From assembly GCA_030699345.1 (NCBI GenBank), contig JAUYMX010000531.1:1-7134 (forward strand): a stretch of 7,134 nucleotides of DNA, written 5' to 3'. Both the position numbers and the translations under genes were made by a program. A model generated the notes under the pieces. It saw only the letters and a list, made by a program, of their open reading frames with translations. It did not search any database and was not told where the DNA came from. This DNA is from Methylococcaceae bacterium. GTDB lineage: Bacteria > Pseudomonadota > Gammaproteobacteria > Methylococcales > Methylomonadaceae. Positions 1 through 5,373 of the stretch are shown here, piece after piece (positions within the stretch are counted from its first letter, which is position 1; each line of letters begins with the position of its first letter).

Positions 1-126
1 ATAATGACGTTACGATACAAGCTCTACCGGCTAAATAAAGCTAAACCGCGTATTCTATAACACAACACGATTTTCTCTTGTAAAAAATACGCCTCATCAA
101 CCCACCTGCCTAACTAAGAAGCCAGC

Positions 127-693
127 ATGACTAGCCCAACAACATTACCTGTAGAAGCCTATATTGAAGCCACTCGCACATGGCTGAAAACTGTAATTAT
201 AAGACATAACATTTGTCCGTTCGCCAAGCGTGAGCTGGACAAAGGCAGCGTCGATTTTACTGTCGAACTCAGTTCTGATCTTGAGCAATGCTTATTAAAT
301 CTAATTTTGGCATGTGAAAAGCTCGACCAAGAACCAGCAATCGAAACGTCGCTATTAATTTATGCCTGCGCTTTCGCTGATTTTGACGATTATTTGGATT
401 TTCTTGGCTTGGCTGAAGCGCTTTTGGCAGATCAAGGCTATGAAGGCATTTACCAACTCGCAAGTTTCCACCCCGACTACAGCTTTGAAGAAGCAGCGCT
501 CGATGATGCAGCAAATTACACCAACCGTTCGCCCTATCCAATGCTGCATTTATTAAGAGAAAGCAGTCTTGAACAGGCAATTGCCCATTACCCGGATCCT
601 GAAAATATCCCTGAGCGCAATATCGCCCTCACCCGGGAATTAGGACTTACCAAAATGAAGGCGTTGTTGGCGGCATGCTACCCGTCAGATTAA
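127..693 (+). CDS. DUF1415 family protein
   Basis: This encodes a 188-residue soluble protein without a signal peptide or membrane segment. It carries the conserved blocks of the DUF1415 family: a Trp-rich N-terminal helix followed by NICPFA (residues 28–33), YQLASFHPDY (109–118), a long block from DDAANYTNRSPYPML (126–140) into HLLRE, and IPERN (161–165). Length matches the family, so the gene looks complete. The function of DUF1415 is not established. The conserved Cys, His and Asp residues hint at a metal or ligand site, but that is only inference. The ATG at 127 is preceded by a weak purine stretch (AAGAAG, 116–121) with 5-nt spacing. No clear promoter was found in the 126 bp upstream. 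The next gene on this strand is about 250 bp away, so the gene is probably transcribed alone or loosely coupled. Family assignment is firm, role unknown. Confidence 0.93.
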   Translation: MTSPTTLPVEAYIEATRTWLKTVIIRHNICPFAKRELDKGSVDFTVELSSDLEQCLLNLILACEKLDQEPAIETSLLIYACAFADFDDYLDFLGLAEALLADQGYEGIYQLASFHPDYSFEEAALDDAANYTNRSPYPMLHLLRESSLEQAIAHYPDPENIPERNIALTRELGLTKMKALLAACYPSD

Positions 694-738
694 CGGCCAA
701 AACTGAATAGAACATCTTTGATGAATTAAATATTTAAT

Positions 739-811
739 GGGCAGTTATTCATTCCCCAATACCGCCCACCAAGTTTTGGGCAAATTCTGATCAAATTTAT
801 AAAAACTGCCC
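739..811. repeat. Nested inverted repeats in the DUF1415–reductase spacer
   Basis: A perfect 8-bp inverted repeat (GGGCAGTT at 739–746, AACTGCCC at 804–811) brackets a smaller hairpin (GCCCA 764–768, TGGGC 777–781). Just upstream is a perfect 14-bp AT palindrome (725–738) and a CATC-TTT-GATG stem (713–723). No T-run follows the GC-rich stems, so this is not a convincing intrinsic terminator. The spacer 694–940 contains no gene that I can support. It may be a folded 3' end of the DUF1415 transcript or a regulatory site, and chance is possible. Confidence 0.35.
776..803 (+). promoter_or_regulatory. Possible weak sigma-70 promoter for the reductase gene
   Basis: TTGGGC (776–781) and TATAAA (798–803) are 16 bp apart and lie upstream of the reductase gene. 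The −10 box is fair and the −35 box poor (3 of 6 matches). The match overlaps the inverted repeats in the same spacer. This is only a candidate. Confidence 0.25.
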
Positions 812-940
812 TCAAAACCAATCTGCAGCCATACCTATTGCCACGTATATTCAGGAGTTATGCCTGCTAATGTTCGCTTGCAGACTTCATATACAATAAC
901 TCCAGCAAAATACTGTTTTCAGCTATCTATTCACTGCATT

Positions 941-1786
941 ATGACCAAACAACTCATTAAACTCTTCCCTCCTGCTAACGAACAAATTGACATTAAAGGC
1001 TTATATCTGGCTCATAACATCCATCTATTGGGCAGTTGCGAATCGCCTTTTGTGTATGCCAATTTTTTGTCCAGCTTGGATGGACGCATTGCCTTGGAGG
1101 ACGCGGTTGAAGGAAGCACGTTCGTCCCCAAGCATTTAACCAGCGTGTCTGATTTCGGGTTATTTATGGAATTGCATGCCCAAGCAGACTGCCTGATTAC
1201 TCATGGCGGTTATCTGCGCGCACTAAGCCAAGGACACCTGGGGAATATTTTGCAGATTAAGGACGCAGAGCTGATGGTATGGCGTCACGAGCACGGATTA
1301 AAACCGCAGCCAGCAGTGATCATTGCCAGCGCCAGCCTGGATTTTCCAATGCATGAAAGCTTACTCAATACCAGCCAGCCGGTTTATATAGCCACCGGGA
1401 AAAATGCTGATCCTGCAAAAGTGGATTATTGGCAACGACATGGATTTACGGTACTTTTTACCGGCGCAGAGCAATTGGTACAAGGTGCCGCGCTAGTCCA
1501 CGAACTTGGCAAACTAGGTTATCGAAGTATTTATCTGATCGCCGGGCCACAAATGCTCGATACGATGATTCAAGAACACCAGCTATCAAGACTGTATTTG
1601 ACTATCACCCACCAGTTGTTGGGCGGCAAAGATTTTCGTACGTTGTTAACAGGTTCAGTGCTGGGGCAGGAAGGTAATCTGTCGTTGGAAGGGCTTTATT
1701 TGGAACAAAATCCCGCCCCGGAAGCGGGGCAGTTTTTTATGCAATTTTCGGCAAGGTCTGAAAATGAAACTATCGATACGGATTGA
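941..1786 (+). CDS. RibD C-terminal domain (DHFR-like) family reductase
   Basis: From the ATG at 941 this encodes 281 residues that match the RibD C-terminal/dihydrofolate-reductase-like fold. Known family members reduce a pterin- or pyrimidine-type substrate with NAD(P)H. Visible blocks are FVYANFLSSLDGRIAL (37–52), ADCLITHGG (82–90), a central VIIAS strand (126–130), LGYRSIYLIAGPQML (192–206) and LTITHQLLGG (220–229). The deaminase domain of bifunctional RibD is absent. The usual E-G-G-P motif reads I-A-G-P here, so the substrate may not be the riboflavin intermediate. The reading frame is open back to an ATG at 860, which has AGGAG (853–857) only 2 nt away. That extra 27-residue N terminus does not look like the family, so 941 is preferred although it lacks a Shine–Dalgarno sequence. 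An intrinsic terminator lies inside the 3' end. Fold assignment is good; exact role and start are uncertain. Confidence 0.82.
   Translation: MTKQLIKLFPPANEQIDIKGLYLAHNIHLLGSCESPFVYANFLSSLDGRIALEDAVEGSTFVPKHLTSVSDFGLFMELHAQADCLITHGGYLRALSQGHLGNILQIKDAELMVWRHEHGLKPQPAVIIASASLDFPMHESLLNTSQPVYIATGKNADPAKVDYWQRHGFTVLFTGAEQLVQGAALVHELGKLGYRSIYLIAGPQMLDTMIQEHQLSRLYLTITHQLLGGKDFRTLLTGSVLGQEGNLSLEGLYLEQNPAPEAGQFFMQFSARSENETIDTD
1715..1738 (+). terminator. Intrinsic terminator inside the reductase coding end, probably bidirectional
   Basis: A perfect 6-bp GC stem (GCCCCG 1715–1720, CGGGGC 1725–1730) with a GAAG loop is followed after AG by six T residues (1733–1738), a classic intrinsic terminator. 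It lies within codons 259–266 of the reductase (APEAGQFF), 16 codons before its stop. On the opposite strand the same stem is followed by GGG and then TTTT, a weaker run. It could therefore also stop transcripts of the convergent histidine kinase operon, whose coding end is about 60 bp away. Confidence 0.75.
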
Positions 1787-1792
1787 AGAATT

Positions 1793-3136
1793 TCACGGCA
1801 AGTAAACGCTCCACTTGGTGCCACCCAAGTCGCTTTTACCTCCCACCAGTTTGCCGCCTAATAGATTGATTAGATTGAAAACCACAGCCATGCCGATACC
1901 ATGGCCTTTAATATTTTCATCGGCGCGTACACCGCGTTTTAATATTTCATTCAGTCGTCCCGGCGGAATGCCCGGTCCGTCATCTTCAATTTGCAATAGC
2001 AACGCAAAGTTCTTTTGGCCTTTAAGCTGATTGGTAAGAATACTGATCTTTACAGTGCTTGCGCACCATTTGCAGGCATTTTCTATTAGATTACCGGCTA
2101 TTTCATACAAGTCACCTTCGTCGAAATACATCTGACAGGATTCAGGAAAATTCATATCGAAGGTGATGCTTTTATCGACATACGCTTTACTTAATGCCGA
2201 GGATATTTTTTTTATGGTCGCAGACACATCCACGGTCCGGGTGCTTTTCTGGGCACCTTTGGCCGCTGCGTTCTTTAACTGATACTCGATTATTTTATCC
2301 ATGTGGAGTATTTGTTCTTCCACGGTATTTTTGTTGCCAACAAATGAGTCGGTGCAACCGCGCAAAATTGCCAGCGGTGTTTTCAGGCTGTGAGCCAGGT
2401 TGCCCAGGGCATCACGATAACGCTCTAAGTGCGACCGCTCAATATTAATAAAGACATTGAGGTGCCCGGCCAGACCTTCTAATTCAGTAGCATACTGTCC
2501 ATCAAGATGTGTTTTTTGACCTTGTTCGATTGCTTCAAGATCTTTTACGATCAAGCGCAGCGGCTTTAAGCTCCAGCGCATCACCATAAACTGGATAAAT
2601 ACTAACATCACGCCCAACGCCAATAACCACACCCTCAAGCTTTCCTGAAAACGCCGCACTTGCTGACTAACAAATTCAGCATCTTCGGTAATAGTAAAAA
2701 AATATTCGCGCTCAATACCGGCGACATTTTTCCAGATGACGTGGTAATGCAAGGCATACCGACCTTGTTCGGTCGGTAAGAACTGGCTGCTGCCGGGATA
2801 AAGCTCAAGCGGCGGCGCTGGGGCAACTAATCCAACGGCAGATTGTGACCGCCAAACCAGTTTTTTATTGGGTTGCTGAATAAATGCGTACAAACCGGAA
2901 CCGGGTGTCGCAAAGCGGGGTTCCGGTAGATTAGTCGGCATACTGAGTTCGCCGGAGTTTTTCACCTCCGCCGCAGACAACATCATATAGATCTGTACTT
3001 GTAGCTTTTCTCTTAATGCTTGTTCGGCAGTCTCACGAAAACTATTTTCCAACACTAATGACACCAAACCAAAAAATGCGGCCAGCACTAATGTAGCCGA
3101 TATGATTAGCCGAAAGCTTAAGGATTGACTTTGCAT
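1793..3136 (-). CDS. PhoQ-like membrane sensor histidine kinase
   Basis: This encodes a 447-residue inner-membrane histidine kinase. TM1 is at about residues 8–30, a periplasmic sensor domain at 31–167, TM2 at 168–187, and a HAMP-like linker at about 188–235. The dimerisation helix carries the phospho-accepting His249 in AHSLKTPLAILRG, a wording typical of PhoQ. The ATP-binding domain shows the N box NLIENACKWC (349–358), G1 DDGPGIP (385–391) and G2 GHGIGMAVV (411–419). All catalytic motifs are intact. The periplasmic domain lacks an obvious acidic cluster like that of enteric PhoQ, so the signal is unknown and no gene symbol is given. It is the last gene of the PepSY–regulator–kinase operon, 45 bp after the regulator. 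The ATG at 3136 has only a weak GAG-type ribosome site, and an in-frame stop lies just upstream. Its stop is 6 bp from that of the convergent reductase. Confidence 0.93.
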   Translation of the reverse strand: MQSQSLSFRLIISATLVLAAFFGLVSLVLENSFRETAEQALREKLQVQIYMMLSAAEVKNSGELSMPTNLPEPRFATPGSGLYAFIQQPNKKLVWRSQSAVGLVAPAPPLELYPGSSQFLPTEQGRYALHYHVIWKNVAGIEREYFFTITEDAEFVSQQVRRFQESLRVWLLALGVMLVFIQFMVMRWSLKPLRLIVKDLEAIEQGQKTHLDGQYATELEGLAGHLNVFINIERSHLERYRDALGNLAHSLKTPLAILRGCTDSFVGNKNTVEEQILHMDKIIEYQLKNAAAKGAQKSTRTVDVSATIKKISSALSKAYVDKSITFDMNFPESCQMYFDEGDLYEIAGNLIENACKWCASTVKISILTNQLKGQKNFALLLQIEDDGPGIPPGRLNEILKRGVRADENIKGHGIGMAVVFNLINLLGGKLVGGKSDLGGTKWSVYLP

Positions 3137-3181
3137 AACTGCTCAATAAACTCAAAAGCTAAAGCAAAACGCTCGCTATTT

Positions 3182-3844
3182 TCATTCCCCATTGGGGATT
3201 CTGTAGCCACGACCGCGCAGGGTTTCTATTAGATTTCGCCCCAGCTTTCTTCTAAGCCTAAGAATAAAGACCTCTATCACGTTGCTATCACGGTCAAAGT
3301 CTTCATCGTAAACATGCTCAATCAACACCGCCTTGGAAATAACTTCGCCTTTGTGCAACATCAGGTAGTGAAGCACTTTGTATTCAAACGTGGTGAGTTC
3401 TTGCGCTATACCAGCTACCGAGACCTCTTGCGCTACGGTATTTAATTCAATTGTGCCATGCGTTAATACCGGATGGGTTTTACCTGCCGCGGCCCTGATT
3501 TGGGCATTAACCCTGGCAAGCAATTCTTCATATTGAAAAGGCTTAACGATGTAATCGTTGGCACCCGCGTCGAGCACTTCGACTTTTTCCTGCCAGCTAC
3601 TACGTGCTGTCAGAATTAAAATAGGCGTATTAATTTTATCTCTGCGCAAACGTTTAAGAACTTCCACGCCAGAAAAGTCCGGCAAACCGAGGTCCATAAT
3701 CACTGCATCAAGAGGGTATTCCTTACCCATAAAATAGCCATCCTGACCGTTATGCGCAGTATCCACAGCAAACCCCTTACCGACAAAAAACTGCTTTATT
3801 TGTTCGCAAAGGGTGACTTCATCTTCAATGACAAGAATGCGCAT
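3182..3844 (-). CDS. OmpR/PhoP-family response regulator
   Basis: This encodes a 220-residue DNA-binding response regulator of usual length. The receiver domain (1–118) has acidic E7/D8, phospho-accepting Asp51 in VIMDLGLPDFSG, switch Thr79 in LTA and Lys101 in VKPF, so it should be phosphorylated normally. The winged-helix effector domain (about 127–218) has TTFEYKVLHYL, the recognition region DSNVIEVFILRLRRKL and the terminal wing RGRGYR. The wording DEDFDRDSNVIEVFI is closest to the PhoP/QseB branch. The partner is almost certainly the kinase encoded just downstream. The start lies 7 bp after the stop of the PepSY gene, and there is no evident Shine–Dalgarno sequence, which suggests translational coupling to the upstream gene. 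Target promoters are unknown; autoregulation of the operon would be usual for this class but is not shown here. Confidence 0.95.
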   Translation of the reverse strand: MRILVIEDEVTLCEQIKQFFVGKGFAVDTAHNGQDGYFMGKEYPLDAVIMDLGLPDFSGVEVLKRLRRDKINTPILILTARSSWQEKVEVLDAGANDYIVKPFQYEELLARVNAQIRAAAGKTHPVLTHGTIELNTVAQEVSVAGIAQELTTFEYKVLHYLMLHKGEVISKAVLIEHVYDEDFDRDSNVIEVFILRLRRKLGRNLIETLRGRGYRIPNGE

Positions 3845-3851
3845 GGTAATT

Positions 3852-4124
3852 TTAAGAGTGGGTTTCGTTGACTAGCTGTCCGGTTTCGGCGTCAATTCTG
3901 TAATAACGAATCCGGCCATCAGGGGTTAACACTTTAATGACGTGCACTTCTTTGCCGTCAATAAACTCTGTTTGCGCACCCAAGACTTTGTCATAAGTCC
4001 CTTCAATGATTTGCTTGGTAGCATCATCCAGACTGACATAGGACAACAACAAGGTAGCGTTTTGCGCAAAACTGCTGCTGTTTATCAATAAAAACAATGC
4101 AAAAGCTTTAATGAGATTTTTCAT
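3852..4124 (-). CDS. Secreted PepSY-domain protein, probable accessory to the two-component system
   Basis: This encodes a 90-residue protein with a Sec-type signal peptide: MKNLIK, a hydrophobic core FALFLLI, then a likely cleavage after SSSFA (near residue 20). The mature part is a single PepSY domain: an LDDATKQIIEGTYDKVLGAQTE helix, then strands EVHVIKVLTPDGRIRYYRIDAETGQLV. It should be periplasmic. PepSY domains occur as inhibitor-like propeptides and as small exported partners of PhoP/PhoQ-type systems. Here it is the first gene of the regulator–kinase operon, which suggests that it modulates the sensor domain; that is inference. The ATG at 4124 has a good GGAG (4129–4132 on the complementary strand) 4 nt upstream. 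The gene is short but its codon pattern, signal peptide and domain all support it. Confidence 0.88.
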   Translation of the reverse strand: MKNLIKAFALFLLINSSSFAQNATLLLSYVSLDDATKQIIEGTYDKVLGAQTEFIDGKEVHVIKVLTPDGRIRYYRIDAETGQLVNETHS

Positions 4125-4155
4125 GACACTCCAGCAATGCTAATTTGTGTAATTC

Positions 4156-4180
4156 AGAAAGCGCCATCCTTGCGCTCTCT
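4156..4180 (-). other. Stem-loop in the leader of the PepSY operon
   Basis: A 9-bp stem with one G·U pair (AGAAAGCGC 4156–4164, GCGCTCTCT 4172–4180) has a 7-nt loop. It lies about 31 bp upstream of the PepSY start codon. It is not followed by a T-run on the operon strand, so it is unlikely to be a terminator. It may be a leader RNA structure or a binding site. Function is unknown. Confidence 0.35.
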
Positions 4181-4185
4181 TTGCG

Positions 4186-4200
4186 TAACTATTCTAGTTA
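4186..4200 (-). promoter_or_regulatory. Palindrome over a possible −10 box of the PepSY operon
   Basis: TAACTA (4186–4191) and TAGTTA (4195–4200) form a perfect 6-bp inverted repeat with a 3-bp centre. On the minus strand the segment contains TAGAAT, a possible −10 box for the PepSY–regulator–kinase operon. No good −35 box is found at normal spacing; a single CGTTTA, like one half of a PhoP box, lies upstream (4213–4218). This is a candidate operator or activator-dependent promoter. Evidence is weak. Confidence 0.25.
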
Positions 4201-4221
4201 TGCTGTTCTGAATAAACGCTG

Positions 4222-4229
4222 AATTTTTA
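4222..4229. repeat. Target-site duplication, left copy
   Basis: AATTTTTA stands directly outside the left terminal repeat of the small mobile element and is identical to the copy at 4374–4381. An 8-bp duplication is what IS66-family transposition produces. Confidence 0.8.
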
Positions 4230-4373
4230 GTAACTATTTAGTCTCTTGATCGAGCCGTCATGCTTAGGCTGGATAAGCGCTAGCGCATCCGGCAAATGCG
4301 GTGGATGCGCGTTGCTTATCCACCCTACACAATAAACGCATAGCCTCTCTCAGATTAAAGACTGAATAGTTAC
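4230..4373. mobile_element. 144-bp MITE with IS66-type ends
   Basis: The element has no open reading frame of note. Its ends are inverted repeats: GTAACTATTTAGTC (4230–4243) against GACTGAATAGTTAC (4360–4373), 13 of 14 bases pairing and about 15 of 17 with the next bases. It is flanked by a perfect 8-bp direct repeat, AATTTTTA. Ends that start GTAA with 8-bp duplications are characteristic of the IS66 family, so this is best read as a miniature element moved in trans by an IS66-family transposase. No such transposase is in the window. The interior carries two REP-like hairpins. It sits between the sppA stop and the PepSY operon. Near-intact ends and perfect target duplications suggest a fairly recent insertion. 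The boundaries are seen directly; the family assignment is inferred. Confidence 0.8.
4268..4324. repeat. REP-like double hairpin inside the MITE
   Basis: Two tandem hairpins are visible: GCTGGAT…ATCCGGC (4268–4293, with the perfect palindrome GCGCTAGCGC inside) and GGTGGAT…ATCCACC (4300–4324). The two halves also pair with each other as one long imperfect palindrome (GGATAAGC 4271–4278 with GCTTATCC 4314–4321; GCGCATCC with GGATGCGC). The GTGGAT…GCTTATCCACC wording resembles extragenic repeats scattered in many proteobacterial genomes. It could form RNA structure at the 3' end of the sppA transcript. Confidence 0.65.
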
Positions 4374-4381
4374 AATTTTTA
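4374..4381. repeat. Target-site duplication, right copy, containing the sppA stop
   Basis: AATTTTTA stands directly outside the right terminal repeat. Read on the minus strand it is TAAAAATT, and its first three bases are the TAA stop codon of sppA. The insertion therefore fell exactly at the end of sppA without changing the protein. Confidence 0.8.
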
Positions 4382-5356
4382 TTGCAAGCTCCATCCTTTA
4401 ATAACGCTTGAAAAAGATTGCCCAAAGGAGGCGCCTAACCTACCTGCAAGGCGGTCTAACAAGCGTTCTTGTTGCGTAAAATCAACCAATTCTTCCGCAC
4501 CAATCAATTCTTTAGCTACGTAGTCCTGATTACCAAACCCATCAGCAATGCCCAACTTAACGCCTTCTTCACCAGTCCATACCAAGCCTGAAAATGTATC
4601 CGGGGTCTCTTTCAGGCGATCACCACGACCGGTTTTGACTGCGGTAATAAATTGTTGATGTACCTGCGCCAACAAGCCCTTCATGTAAAGGGTTTCATCT
4701 TCTTTAGGTGGTGAAAAAGGATCCAACATGGCTTTATGCGCGCCTGCGGTCAACAATCTGCGTTCGACACCGGTTTTTTGCATGACATCAACAAAACCGA
4801 AACCGTCCATCAACACGCCGATAGAGCCGACCAAGCTGGCAGGATTAACAATAATTTTATCGCTGGCTGCGGCAATGTAGTAACACCCTGAAGCACACAT
4901 ATCACTGACTACCGCAATAATCGGCAGGTCAGGATGTTGTTTTTTGATGCTACGAATCTCGTCATAGACATAAGAAGATTGCACCGGACTGCCGCCAGGC
5001 GAGTTGGCATGCAAAATAATGCCTTTGGTGTGCTTGTCTTTTACCGCTTCTCTAAGGCTATCAATAATGCTGTCTGCATTGGCTTGTTTGTCTTCGGCAA
5101 TAGGGCCGACCACATCAATCACAGCGGTGTGATATTTACCATCGACACCAATATCTTGTTTAAATTTTGGGTAGACGGCCATGCCGAGCAATACGATCAA
5201 GTACAAAAACATCAAGCTCTTGAAAAAAATCCCCCACCGCCGTGCCTTGGTTTGTTCAGTCACGGCTGCAAAAGCCAATTTTTCAAGCAATTCCCGCTCC
5301 CAACCTGGTGATTGCGTCACTTCCGATTTGTTAGATTGTTCTGAACTGTTATCCAT
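4379..5356 (-). CDS. sppA: Short-form SppA signal peptide peptidase (S49 family)
   Basis: This encodes a 325-residue membrane-anchored serine protease that degrades signal peptides left in the membrane after secretion. The N terminus is a cytoplasmic tail with one TM helix (about 42–62), and the protease domain follows. The NSPGGSP loop (118–124) shapes the active site. The nucleophile is Ser156 in DMCASGCYYIAAASD, and the general base is Lys208 in TAGAHKAMLDPF. The Ser–Lys spacing of 52 residues is the same as in the single-domain Bacillus SppA, so this is the short form, not the double-domain E. coli type. VGSIGV (176–181) is also conserved. The gene lies 17 bp after the phosphatase gene. 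The nearest AAGG overlaps that gene's stop and is 13 nt from the ATG, so initiation may depend on coupling. The stop codon lies within the target duplication of the adjacent MITE. Confidence 0.93.
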   Translation of the reverse strand: MDNSSEQSNKSEVTQSPGWERELLEKLAFAAVTEQTKARRWGIFFKSLMFLYLIVLLGMAVYPKFKQDIGVDGKYHTAVIDVVGPIAEDKQANADSIIDSLREAVKDKHTKGIILHANSPGGSPVQSSYVYDEIRSIKKQHPDLPIIAVVSDMCASGCYYIAAASDKIIVNPASLVGSIGVLMDGFGFVDVMQKTGVERRLLTAGAHKAMLDPFSPPKEDETLYMKGLLAQVHQQFITAVKTGRGDRLKETPDTFSGLVWTGEEGVKLGIADGFGNQDYVAKELIGAEELVDFTQQERLLDRLAGRLGASFGQSFSSVIKGWSLQ

Positions 5357-5373
5357 AATTTGCTATTAACCTT

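Noticed and set aside
49..91. Inverted repeat CGTATT/AATACG upstream of the DUF1415 gene, and promoter-like TATAAC at 56–61
   Set aside because: Arms are only 6 bp and 31 bp apart, and no −35 box lies at proper spacing.
269..580. Open frame of 103 codons antisense to the DUF1415 gene
   Set aside because: It overlaps a well-supported conserved gene, and its translation has no recognisable domain and unusual composition.
941..1786. Full bifunctional ribD or a classical folA
   Set aside because: The deaminase domain and its zinc motif are missing, and the sequence blocks are of RibD C-terminal type, not FolA.
3137..3181. Eight-codon mini-ORF (MKIASVLL) overlapping the regulator stop, as a possible leader peptide for the kinase
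   Set aside because: It is very short, has no ribosome site of its own, and short frames of this size arise often by chance.
4211..4339. Direct 9-bp repeat AATAAACGC at 4211–4219 and 4331–4339
   Set aside because: One copy is inside the MITE and one outside, with no shared flanks or symmetry, so it is probably chance.
4230..4373. CRISPR repeat, tRNA or riboswitch in the sppA–PepSY spacer
   Set aside because: There are no regularly spaced repeats and no tRNA cloverleaf signature; the hairpins are explained by the mobile element and its REP-like core.
4934..5311. Open frame of 125 codons antisense to sppA
   Set aside because: It mirrors the coding strand of a clear S49 peptidase and its product shows no family features.
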